Shown here piece after piece: positions 8,438 through 16,526 of a stretch of 64,000 nt of DNA (positions are counted from its first letter, which is position 1; each line of letters opens with the position of its first letter). Origin of the DNA: Mesorhizobium amorphae (GTDB lineage: Bacteria > Pseudomonadota > Alphaproteobacteria > Rhizobiales > Rhizobiaceae); the NCBI GenBank assembly GCA_003240775.1, contig QFNI01000010.1, positions 1-64,000 of the forward strand, read 5' to 3'. The translations under genes and the position numbers were made by a program. Under the pieces are notes generated by a model. It did no database searches and had not been told where the DNA came from. It saw only the letters and a list, made by a program, of their open reading frames with translations.

Positions 8438-10541
8438 GCCCGGACCGGCACGCGGGGCGCAAGGAGCCCACGCGCATCCTCTTCGTCTTCGCCTGGCTGG
8501 TGGTGGGCGGAGAGGAGACCGAGGTGCGCCTGCTCGCGCAGAACCTCGACCCCGAGCGCTTCCGCATCGAGGTGGTGGCCTGCTTCCGCAAGGAGGGCAT
8601 GCCCGAGCAGACGCATGAGCAGCTCGAAGCGTTGGGCGTCGTCGTGGACCGCACGCCCTATGCGCTCTCCTTCGAGGACACGGTTTCCTATCTCGCGCGC
8701 AAGGTTCCGCGCTTCGACGTGGTGGTGTCGAGCCAGAACGTAGCCGACATCTACCCAGCGCTCGAACGCCTCCACTTCCGCCCGCCCTTGATCGAGCATG
8801 GCGGGCTGGTGTCGGAAGCGCTTGCGGGCCCCAAGCACCTGACGAGCCGCTATGTGGGCGTGTGCAAGACGATCCGGGACGCCGCAGCGAGCCGGATGGC
8901 GGGCCGCGAGGCCGACGCGCTCGAAATCCCCTCCATGGTCGATCTCGGCGAGTTCGATCCCTCGACACGCGCCGCCGCCCGACAAGCGCTCGGGGTCGGA
9001 GAGGGGCAGACGCTTGTCGGCTGGATGGGCAGGCTCGACTGCAAGAAGCGGGTCGAGGATTTCATCGAGGCGGCCGCGCTCGTCCAGGCCCCGCCCTTTT
9101 GTCGGCGCTCGACGTGTTCGTCTGGCTTTCACGCGGCGAAGGCATGCCGCATGTGGTGGCGGAAGCGGGCGCAGCCGGCCTGCCCGTGGTCGCCACGCGC
9201 GACAACGGAACGGAAGAACAGATCGCAGACGGCGTGTCCGGCCTGTTCGTGCCGCACGAGGCGCCGGATGCGGTGGCCAAAGCCGTCACGCGGCTGATCG
9301 ACGAGCCAGTGCTGCGGGCGCGCCTGGGCGCCGCCCTTCGCGCGCATGTGGAGCGCGAATATTCCGTTGAAGCCGTGGTGCCGCAATGGGAGGCGCTGTT
9401 TGACGCGGTGATCGCGGAAGCGCGGGCTCCTGCGCCCGAGCCAACCATCTTCCGATCCTTTCTCCAGGGCGGGTTCGAGTGCTCCACGCACAATCTGCGG
9501 GTGGCGGAAGGCCTCAGGCGGCTCGATGTGGTGGCGGCCATCGGCCACGACACGCATGCCGAGGCCGACTACCGGCAATTGGGCGAGCACGGCATCCGCA
9601 CCGTGCGCGACGGGATGCGCTGGCATCTCTGCGAGCCCGAGCCGGGCCGCTTCACCTGGGACAGCCTCGTGCCGATGCTGCGCGCGGCGCGCGCGGCGGG
9701 CACGCAGGTGATCTGGGACGTGCTGCACTATGGCTGGCCCGACGACATCGACATCTGGAGCCCGGATTTCGTGTCCCGCTTCGCGCGCTTCGCGGGCGAG
9801 GCCGCGCGCGTGGTGCGCAGCGAGACCGAGGGCACGCTCTTCTTCTGCCCGGTGAACGAAATCTCGTTCTTCTCCTGGGGCGGCGGGGATGCCGGCTATC
9901 TCAACCCCTGGGCGCGGGGCCGCGGCTTCGAGCTCAAGGTGCAGCTCGCGCGCGCTTCGCTCGCTGCGATGGACGCGATCCTCGCGGTCGAGCCCGAGGC
10001 ACGCTTCGTGCATTGCGACCCCGCGATCTCGGTCGCGGTCGATCCCGCACGCCCGTGGGAGGCGGGCCATGCGGGCGGGCACCACGAGGCGCAGTTCCAG
10101 GGTTGGGACATGCTGGCGGGCCGCATGTGGCCGCAACTGGGCGGCCGCCCACGCTATCTCGACGTGATCGGGGTCAACTACTACTTCAACAACCAGTGGA
10201 TCCATGGTGGTCCGCCGATCGATGTGGGCCATCCGCTCTATGTGCCCTTCAACCAGCTGCTGGCCGACATCTACGCGCGCTACGGCCGGCCGATCCTGTT
10301 GGCGGAAACCGGCACCGAGGCCGAGCGGCGCGCGCCCTGGTTCCGCTTCATCCGCGACGAGGTGCGCATCGCGCGCAGCCGGGGCGTGCCGGTGGAAGGG
10401 GTGTGCCTTTACCCGGTGGCCAACCATCCCGGCTGGGACGATGACCGGGACTGCCCGAACGGGCTGTTGTCGTGGCAGCGGGAGGGCGGGAGACGGCGGG
10501 TGCATGGGCCGCTGGCGGAGGCGCTGGCGGAGGGGTTCTGA
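8434..10541 (+). pseudogene. GT4 glycosyltransferase + GH-A glycosidase fusion, broken by internal deletion and frameshift
   Basis: From ATG 8434 the frame encodes a GT4 transferase (ILFVFAWLVVGGEETEVRLLAQ, then GWMGRLDCKKRVEDFIEAAALVQA) up to residue about 219, after which it becomes a nonsense tail ending at 9297. The proper C-terminal half resumes in another frame near 9097 with LLSALDVFVWLSRGEGMPHV and runs through a glycosidase to 10541. Besides the frame change, the usual 40-50 residues of the donor-domain Rossmann core between the KKRVEDFIEAA helix and the LLSALDVF strand are missing, so a deletion occurred, not only a one-base error. Start overlaps the previous stop (ATGA). An assembly artefact in a repeat-free GC-rich stretch is the alternative. 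The glycosidase half is described separately. Confidence 0.8.
9448..10541 (+). CDS. GH clan A glycosidase module, C-terminal half of the disrupted fusion
   Basis: About 364 residues of (beta/alpha)8-barrel type resembling family 1/5-like beta-glycosidases. The acid/base glutamate is likely in FFCPVNEISFFSW (codon 9858-9860), the nucleophile in ILLAETGTEAE (codon 10305-10307), about 149 residues apart as in clan A. GVNYYFNNQW precedes the nucleophile strand, as in family 1. No start codon or ribosome site is evident at the module border, so after the upstream frameshift it may not be made unless translation restarts inside. Fusion of a transferase to a retaining glycosidase suggests a trimming or transglycosylating step on the product of this locus, which is inference. 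Confidence 0.65.
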
Positions 10542-10558
10542 GAGGTCAGTGAGTTGGG

Positions 10559-10709
10559 GAGGTCACGGCATGGATTCTCGGGTCAAGCCCGAGAATGACG
10601 AATGGAAAAAGGGAAGCGAGCGGCCGGTGATGCCGGTGGGCTCCACTCTTCATCCCCACCCCAACTTCGTCATTCTCGGGCTTGACCCGAGAATCCATGC
10701 CGTGACCTC
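10559..10709. repeat. perfect 44-bp inverted repeat with 63-bp spacer
   Basis: The arms 10559-10602 and 10666-10709 are exact reverse complements over all 44 bases. Each arm also holds its own palindrome TTCTCGGGTCAAGCCCGAGAA-like (GATTCTCGGG/CCCGAGAAT). Sequences of this type recur between genes in Hyphomicrobiales genomes. Here it separates the convergent ends of the disrupted GT-GH gene (10541) and the glycosyltransferase at 10733, a fitting place for a two-way transcription terminator. Confidence 0.9.
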
Positions 10710-10732
10710 GACAATTCACCGGGGGTCCAGAC

Positions 10733-11884
10733 CTACCGCCCCATCAACCCCGCCAACCGCCGGATCGTGTGATCCCACGTCCACAGCTCCATCACCGCCC
10801 GCCGCGGATCGAGCGCCCTTGAAAGCAACTCCTCGACACCCTCGTGAAACCGCTCCCCCGGCACGGCCAGACCGGTTTCGGGCGTGATGAACTGCAGGCC
10901 GCAGCGCAGTTCGGCATTGGCGAGAACCGGCAGGCCGGCCAGCATGTATTCCGTCAGGATCGCGGGCGCGCCGTCGTCCACGCCACATACGACGCCGATC
11001 CGCGCCCGGTTCATCAGCGCGTTCACTTCGCCGAAGGGCACGCCGGGCGGGCCGACGAAAGAGATGTCGAGGCCGCGCCGGGCCGCTTCCTCGCGCAGCG
11101 CGCCGTCCATCTCGCCATAGCCGAACACGCAGAGCGCGCGCGTGCCGGGCCGCCGCTCCACGGCGTCGAACAGGATGTCGTGCCGCTTGTAGGGCTGGGC
11201 AGCCGCCACATAGACGAGGTCGAACTCCTTCTCCACGCCGGGGAGCGGCCGGAAGGTTTCGGGATCGGCGAATTCGGGGCCGATCGGCATCACCGCGCAG
11301 CGCATGCCGGGCACCCGGGCTTCCACCTCCGCGCTCTGCCATTCGGCGCCCGTCAGCACGAGGTCGAAGCGGGCCGCGACGGGGTCGGGCAGGCGCAGCG
11401 CGGGCGCGTCGATCGAATTGTATATCTTGAAGCTGTCGCGGCAGGCGTCGAGGATGCGCTCAGCCACACCCAGGCCCCAGACGCAGAGAATGCCGGGCGG
11501 GCCGAAGGCTTCGATGAAGCTCTCCATGTCGGCTGACGCGAAGGGCGCATCCTCGCCGTCGAGATGGAAGGCCCGGCGCGCGAGGTGCGGGGTGTCGCGG
11601 GAAAAGGGCGGGGGCGTGTCGGGGCGCCAGAAATGCCAAATCTCCGCCTGGTCGGCGAGCCCGTGCGCCACCGCAGCCAAAGGCAGGCGCTCGAGGTAGC
11701 CGCCGGAAACGGCGGGCACGCCGCCCGGCGGAGGCTGGGGCGCGGGGGTCCGCGCGCCGCTTTCCCAGACCGCGCGCGCGTCCTGCACCGACCGGCCGGG
11801 GGGGTGCGGCGGCCAGCCGTCGCGGAAGTCGCTGAGGGCGACGATCGTCCGGCGCATGATGGAGGCGTCTGGGGAAATGCTCAT
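10733..11884 (-). CDS. glycosyltransferase (GT-B fold, group 1-like)
   Basis: 383 aa. N-terminal acceptor half with AEIWHFWRP and FKIYNSIDAPALRL; the donor half has FDLVYVAAAQPYKRHDILFDAV followed by a Rossmann segment and GVVCGVDDGAPAILTEYMLAGLPVLAN, in which the aspartate/glutamate spacing takes the place of the GT4 E-x7-E motif. Ends TWDHTIRRLAGLMGR. It faces the rightward fusion genes across a perfect inverted repeat and is probably part of the same glycan locus. ATG 11884 was chosen as the most upstream start that does not enter the neighbouring gene; an internal ATG at 11857 (MRRTIVAL) is also possible since neither has a strong ribosome site. Substrate unknown. Confidence 0.82.
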   Translation of the reverse strand: MSISPDASIMRRTIVALSDFRDGWPPHPPGRSVQDARAVWESGARTPAPQPPPGGVPAVSGGYLERLPLAAVAHGLADQAEIWHFWRPDTPPPFSRDTPHLARRAFHLDGEDAPFASADMESFIEAFGPPGILCVWGLGVAERILDACRDSFKIYNSIDAPALRLPDPVAARFDLVLTGAEWQSAEVEARVPGMRCAVMPIGPEFADPETFRPLPGVEKEFDLVYVAAAQPYKRHDILFDAVERRPGTRALCVFGYGEMDGALREEAARRGLDISFVGPPGVPFGEVNALMNRARIGVVCGVDDGAPAILTEYMLAGLPVLANAELRCGLQFITPETGLAVPGERFHEGVEELLSRALDPRRAVMELWTWDHTIRRLAGLMGR

Positions 11885-11927
11885 GGCAGAGCCTATAGAG
11901 GGCTCCGCGAGAGGAACAAGCTCAGGG

Positions 11928-13004
11928 CTACTCGCCTTCGAGCGCGCGGCCGACCAGGATGAAGGGCGAGCCGAGCGCCTGGCCCGCAGTGTTGAACACA
12001 AAGGCGCCGGCCCGGCGCAGGCCCACGCCTTCGCTGCGCACCCCTTCCGCGATGGCTAGGTTGACGAAGCCGTTGTGGCCGAGCCGGTCGGCTGCGCCCA
12101 CGGCGGAGATGTCGACCACCGCGATGCCCTTCTCGTCGGCCAGAGCCACCACGCGGGGGTCGCGCACATCCACCGAGCCGATGCGGTCGTGCTCGCCCGA
12201 CAGCCTGCGCGAGGCTGCGAGCGCGCGGTCGTTCTCGGACACGAGCACGGTGAGCGGCGGCGAGAGCTTGCCCACCGTATCGAGCTGGGAGGCGAACACG
12301 TCGACGTCGATGTCGGGGGCCGCCAGCATCACGCGCAGGTGGCGGAACACGTCGTCGTGCTTTTCCAGGCGAAGCTGGCGCAGGCTTTCCATCACGAGCC
12401 AGCCGCCCATGCTGTGGCCCACGAGGTCGATCTTGCCGGCGGGATTTCCTCTCGTCAGTGCGCGGAGCAGGCCGGAAAGCCCGTCGCGCGAGAAGGTGGC
12501 GGCGTCCTGGTCGGCCAGATAGCCGGTGAGCGCCCCTTCAGACGGCCAGGAAAACAGCACGGCCTCCCGATCGCCGCGGGCATCGTGGCTGATCTGGGCC
12601 AGCCGGAACACGGCCTCGGGCAGGCTCGAATTGTAGCCGTGCACGAAGACGCCGATGTCGTGCGTGTCGGGGGTCGCGCGGCGCAGGAACTCGGCCTCGC
12701 TCAGTTCCTGGCGGCGCACGGTGGCGAAGGAGAAGGCGGGGCCGGGCGCATCCGCGCTCCATTCCACCTCGCCCGGTTTGTGGTTGGGCGGGATCGACAC
12801 GGTGAGAAGCTCGTAGCGCAGGGCCGAGACGCGCGCGTCGCCCGCATCCTTGGCGGCGCGGTTGGTGGCCACCAGAACCGACACCAGATGCGCGCCGGGA
12901 ACCCCCGCCACCGGATCGAGCGCGCGGCTGTCTGGCCGGGCGGCGCAGCCCGCAAGCGCGAGAAGCAACGCGGACAGAAGAAAAGCGAAGCGGAACGGTC
13001 GCAT
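11928..13004 (-). CDS. lipoprotein alpha/beta hydrolase, DUF900 family
   Basis: 358 aa. Starts MRPFRFAFLLSALLLALAGC, a lipoprotein signal with the lipobox cysteine at residue 20, so it should be exported and lipid-anchored. The hydrolase core has HDIGVFVHGYNSS (oxyanion strand) and nucleophile S198 in LVGHSMGGWLV, both typical of DUF900 proteins; the acid is likely in VLVSENDRAL and the base histidine in DRLGHNGFVN. Substrate unknown for the family. Start fixed at 13004 because the longer upstream frame would place residues before the signal peptide. Followed 43 bp later by the glycosyltransferase on the same strand; divergent from the enamidase. Confidence 0.85.
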   Translation of the reverse strand: MRPFRFAFLLSALLLALAGCAARPDSRALDPVAGVPGAHLVSVLVATNRAAKDAGDARVSALRYELLTVSIPPNHKPGEVEWSADAPGPAFSFATVRRQELSEAEFLRRATPDTHDIGVFVHGYNSSLPEAVFRLAQISHDARGDREAVLFSWPSEGALTGYLADQDAATFSRDGLSGLLRALTRGNPAGKIDLVGHSMGGWLVMESLRQLRLEKHDDVFRHLRVMLAAPDIDVDVFASQLDTVGKLSPPLTVLVSENDRALAASRRLSGEHDRIGSVDVRDPRVVALADEKGIAVVDISAVGAADRLGHNGFVNLAIAEGVRSEGVGLRRAGAFVFNTAGQALGSPFILVGRALEGE

Positions 13005-13164
13005 GGTGGATTCGCCATAGCCGAGCTTTGTGCCGGCAAGAAGCGGCAAGCATCCGATCACCGGGGCTATCCCGTGCGGATGGCAGGAACAATGGCAGGG
13101 ATGCAACGGTCGCCGCGCGGGGTTCGGCGTGGCGGCACTCGTGCGCTCCAAGGCTCGCCTTCGA

Positions 13165-13194
13165 TTGACATTGCGGGGAGCGGTCCTTCTCTAT
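13165..13194 (+). promoter_or_regulatory. candidate sigma-70 promoter of the enamidase operon
   Basis: A consensus -35 TTGACA (13165-13170) is followed after 18 bp by CTCTAT (13189-13194), close to the alphaproteobacterial -10 form CTATAT. It lies 28 bp upstream of the enamidase ATG (13223), leaving room for the AAGGAGA ribosome site at 13209-13215. Confidence 0.5.
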
Positions 13195-13222
13195 GCGCGC
13201 GCAAGTGCAAGGAGACCCGCCC

Positions 13223-14410
13223 ATGGCAGCCCCCACAACCGAAGCCCGCCAAGAGGGCCGGCTTCTGATCCGCAACATCGGCCTTCTCCTGTCGGGCGAC
13301 ATCACGAAGCCCGTGATTGAGGCCGATGCGCTGCTTGTGGAGGACGGCTGCATCGCGGGCGTGGGTGCGGCATCCGAGCTGGGCGAGGCCGACAGCGTGA
13401 TCGATGCCGGCGGCAGCGTGGTCGCGCCGGGGCTGATCGACAACCATGTGCACACGGTGGCCGGCGACTGGACGCCGCGCCAGAACCAGCTCGGTTGGAT
13501 CGAGTCCTCGCTGCATGGCGGCGTCACCACCATGATCTCGGCGGGCGAAGCACATTATCCCGGCCGGCCGCGCGACAAGGTGGGGATCAAGGCGCTCGCC
13601 ATCGCGGCGCAACGCTCCTTCAGCAATTTCCGCCCGCTCGGCATGAAAGTGATCGCGGGCGCGCCGATCCTGGAGCCCGATTTCACGGAAGCGGATTTCC
13701 GCGAACTGGCGGAGGCCGGGGTTTCGATCGTGGGCGAGATCGGTCTCGGCGGTGTCAAGGACGCTTCCACCGGGCGCCAGATGATCGAGTGGGCGCGCGC
13801 GCACGGCATGACCACCATGACGCATACGGGCGGGCCCTCCATCCCCGGATCGAGCCGCGTGGGCGCGCAAGCCGTGATCGACACCGATGCCGACATCGTG
13901 GCCCATGTGAACGGCGGGCCGACCGCCCTGCCCTTCGAGGAGCTTGACCAGATCACGGACGAGGGCACGCGCGCACTCGAGATCGTCCACAACGGCAACC
14001 TGCGGGCAGGGCTGCACGTGCTCGAACGCGCGAAAGCACGCGGCGAGCTTCACCGCATGCTGCTCGGCACCGACGGGCCGGCGGGGTCGGGCGCGCAGCC
14101 GCTCGGCATCCTCCGCACGATCGCCCACCTGGCATCCTTGACCGACGTGCCGGTGGAAACCGTGTTCTGCTTTGCGACCGGCAACACCGCGCGCGTGCGC
14201 GGGCTGACCGACCGCGGCCTGATCGAGAAGGGCCGCGCGGCCGATCTCGTCTTCATGGCGAGTGCCGCGGGCGGCGCGGGCAAGGATTTCCGTGAAAGCG
14301 TGGCGCTCGGCAACATTCCGGGCATCGGCATGGTGATGATCGACGGGATCGTGCGCACCAACCGCTCCCGCAACACCCCGCCCGCAGAGACCGTGCCCGC
14401 CTTCGCATGA
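13223..14410 (+). CDS. enamidase-like amidohydrolase
   Basis: 395 aa, amidohydrolase superfamily. It strongly resembles the enamidase of the Eubacterium barkeri nicotinate pathway, which opens the ring of 1,4,5,6-tetrahydro-6-oxonicotinate: shared blocks are H75-x-H77 in DNHVHTVAGDWTPRQ, SSLHGGVTTMISAGEAHYPGRP, GEIGLG (E172), HTGGPSIPGSS (H201), HVNGGPTA (H228) and LGTDGPAGSG (D284). Start ATG 13223 follows AAGGAGA at eight bases. The next gene, a nucleoside hydrolase, overlaps its stop by four bases. No other nicotinate fermentation genes are here, so the true substrate may be a different cyclic enamide; a base freed by the partner hydrolase is one possibility (inference). Confidence 0.85.
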   Translation: MAAPTTEARQEGRLLIRNIGLLLSGDITKPVIEADALLVEDGCIAGVGAASELGEADSVIDAGGSVVAPGLIDNHVHTVAGDWTPRQNQLGWIESSLHGGVTTMISAGEAHYPGRPRDKVGIKALAIAAQRSFSNFRPLGMKVIAGAPILEPDFTEADFRELAEAGVSIVGEIGLGGVKDASTGRQMIEWARAHGMTTMTHTGGPSIPGSSRVGAQAVIDTDADIVAHVNGGPTALPFEELDQITDEGTRALEIVHNGNLRAGLHVLERAKARGELHRMLLGTDGPAGSGAQPLGILRTIAHLASLTDVPVETVFCFATGNTARVRGLTDRGLIEKGRAADLVFMASAAGGAGKDFRESVALGNIPGIGMVMIDGIVRTNRSRNTPPAETVPAFA

Positions 14411-15369
14411 CCAGCATCTCCCGAAAGGTCGTCTTCGACACCGATCCCGGTGTGGACGACGCCATGGCGCTGCTGTTTCTGGCGCGCGCAAAGGCGGTCC
14501 GGTTGCTGGGCGTCACCACGACGCTCGGCAATGCGCGGATCGAGACGACCACACGCAACGCGCTGCATCTCTGCGAGCGCTTCGGCATCGACGCTCCGGT
14601 CGCCAAGGGAGCGGCCGCGCCGCTCGTTCTGGCGGGCGAAGAGCCGTCGGTCGCGGTGCACGGGCAAAACGGCCTGGGCGACGTGCCGCTGCCCGACACC
14701 ATCACGAAGCCGCTCGACGGGCGCGCCGCGCACCGCTTCCTGATCGACACGGTGCGCGCCCATCCCGGCGAGGTCTCGATCGTGGCGGTCGGGCGCATGA
14801 CGAACCTCGCGCTCGCGCTGCGCGAAGACCCCGACATCGCCGGCCTCGTGCGCGAGGTGATCGTGATGGGCGGGGCTTTCGGCTTCAACGGCCAGCTGGG
14901 CAACGTGTCGCCTGCGGCGGAAGCCAACATCGCGGGCGATCCGCATGCGGCCGACATCGTGTTCGGCGCGGCCTGGCCGGTCACGGTGGTGGGGCTCGAC
15001 GTGACGCACGGGGTCGCGATGCCCACCCAATATCTCCGCGGGCTGGCCGAGGAGGGCGGCGAGGCCGAGCGCTTCTTGTGGGACGTGTCGCGCTTCTACG
15101 AGCGGTTCTACCACTCGGTCGGCCTGCCGCACATGTACATGCACGATTCCACCGCCGTGGCCTATCTGCTCGACCCCTCGCTGTTCGAGACGCGCTCGGG
15201 CACGATCCGGGTGGTGACGGAGGGGATCGCGCTCGGCCAGACCATCCAGAAGCCCGACACGCGCCGCTTCGCGCCCGGGCCCTGGGACGGCCGGCCCTCG
15301 CAGCGCATCTGCACGAAGGTGCGGGCGCATGGGGTGCTGGATCTGTATCGGGGGACGCTTCTGGGATGA
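14407..15369 (+). CDS. nucleoside hydrolase (IunH/RihA family)
   Basis: 320 aa inosine-uridine-preferring type nucleoside hydrolase. The calcium and ribose site is clear: D11, D13, D17 and D18 in VVFDTDPGVDDAM; NA in TTTLGNARIETTTRNAL; the family block VSIVAVGRMTNLALAL followed by VIVMGGAF; and the C-terminal HDSTAVAYLL aspartate. It cleaves the N-glycosidic bond of ribonucleosides in the cytosol. The start ATGA overlaps the enamidase stop, so the pair is translationally coupled, suggesting that a base or base-like ring freed here is opened by the enamidase or vice versa. No transporter for the substrate is adjacent. Confidence 0.92.
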   Translation: MTSISRKVVFDTDPGVDDAMALLFLARAKAVRLLGVTTTLGNARIETTTRNALHLCERFGIDAPVAKGAAAPLVLAGEEPSVAVHGQNGLGDVPLPDTITKPLDGRAAHRFLIDTVRAHPGEVSIVAVGRMTNLALALREDPDIAGLVREVIVMGGAFGFNGQLGNVSPAAEANIAGDPHAADIVFGAAWPVTVVGLDVTHGVAMPTQYLRGLAEEGGEAERFLWDVSRFYERFYHSVGLPHMYMHDSTAVAYLLDPSLFETRSGTIRVVTEGIALGQTIQKPDTRRFAPGPWDGRPSQRICTKVRAHGVLDLYRGTLLG

Positions 15370-15384
15370 GGGGAGATGGGGGGT

Positions 15385-15512
15385 GTGCTCCGAGCCAGGC
15401 GTTGCCGGGCACTTCAGCATGAGGATTGTTGGGTGCGGGCGCTCATCGTCTTAGCCTAGCGGCCTGCATCCCTCATGCTGAGGTGCTCGCGAAAGCGAGC
15501 CTTGAAGCACGC
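15385..15512. repeat. two facing copies of a CCTCATGCTGAGGTGC-type palindromic repeat
   Basis: Reading leftward from 15426 and rightward from 15471, both copies begin CCTCATGCTGA and then fold on themselves (right copy: GCTCGCGAAAGCGAGC). They sit between the convergent nucleoside hydrolase and kinase genes. A decayed copy of the same family appears at 36920-36973. Possible two-way terminator. Confidence 0.65.
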
Positions 15513-15527
15513 AACCACCGCCCCATC

Positions 15528-16526
15528 TCACCCCGTGTGGAAGAACTCGGGCGCCGGAAACGTCCGGTCGAGTTCCGCCCTCACCCCCTCCCCCGCGGCC
15601 CCAATGCCGCGCAGCGCCATGAGGGCGGCGCCGCGCAGGGGCTCGAAGCGATGCTCCTTGGGAAGCGCGTGGGCGGAAAGTTCGGCGAGCCGGGCGAGCA
15701 GACTTTCGCGGAACAAGGGGAACGCGGCGCGGAACACGCCGCCCGCGAGCAGAAGCGCGAACGGGCGCTCGATGATGCCGACCTTGCGCGCGGCGACCGC
15801 CGCATGTTCGGCCAACTCGCGCCCGTGATGAACGAGGATGCTGCGTGCCGCGCCATCGCCCGCCTGGGCCTGGGCGAACAGGATCGGCACGAGATCGCTC
15901 GGGGTGCCCGCCATGCGGTTCTTGCGGCGGGTGAAGCGATGCAGAAGCTCGCCCGGCGTTTCCGCGTCGAGATGGCGGAGCACGGGCTCTGCGAGGCTCG
16001 TGGGCGGGTCGATGCCGAGATCGGCGCGCCAGATCGCTTGAAGCGCCCGCTCGCTCAGTTCTCCGCCGCCCTGGGTGAGCTGCCAGAAGGAGGAGTGCCA
16101 GACAGCACCCGTTCGGGCGTTGCGCGCGCCGGTGGCCGAGCCCGTGCCGCAGACCACGATCACCGCGTCCTCTTCGCCGCCCGAACAGAGCGCGCCTACC
16201 GCGTCGTTGACGACCTCGATGCGGCGGCCGAGCCCGCGCGCGGCAAGCTCACCCTGCCAGAAAGCGAAATCCTCCGGCCAGTCGGCGCCGGCCAGGCTGT
16301 AGGTGGCGTGGGCCAGGCTTTCGGGCACAAGGCCCGCCTGGGCGAGGGCCGCGCGCACGGCGCGCTCCACCTCGTCTGCGGCGCGGGGGTTGCTGTAGAT
16401 GTCGCACGAGCCCGCGCGGCCCGTTCCCAGCACGCGGCCGGAAGGGTCGGCCACGAGCGCCAGCGTCTTCGTGCCGCCGCCGTCGACCCCAAGGGCGAAG
16501 CGCACCTTCAGTCCCGGCCGGTCCAA
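15528..16526 (-). CDS. N-acetylglucosamine kinase-like (BadF/BadG/BcrA/BcrD ATPase family)
   Basis: 332 aa sugar kinase of the ASKHA fold. Phosphate-1 motif with D15 in ALGVDGGGTKTLALVAD, catalytic-region VVNDAVGAL, and phosphate-2 VIVVCGTGSATGAR are visible; adenosine motif in FALLLAGGVFRAA. Such proteins phosphorylate GlcNAc or a related amino sugar. It is the last gene of the leftward operon; its ATG (16526) overlaps the NagB stop by 19 bases, so it is coupled to it. With NagB it would feed amino sugars into fructose-6-P. Substrate is inferred from the neighbours. Confidence 0.85.
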   Translation of the reverse strand: MDRPGLKVRFALGVDGGGTKTLALVADPSGRVLGTGRAGSCDIYSNPRAADEVERAVRAALAQAGLVPESLAHATYSLAGADWPEDFAFWQGELAARGLGRRIEVVNDAVGALCSGGEEDAVIVVCGTGSATGARNARTGAVWHSSFWQLTQGGGELSERALQAIWRADLGIDPPTSLAEPVLRHLDAETPGELLHRFTRRKNRMAGTPSDLVPILFAQAQAGDGAARSILVHHGRELAEHAAVAARKVGIIERPFALLLAGGVFRAAFPLFRESLLARLAELSAHALPKEHRFEPLRGAALMALRGIGAAGEGVRAELDRTFPAPEFFHTG

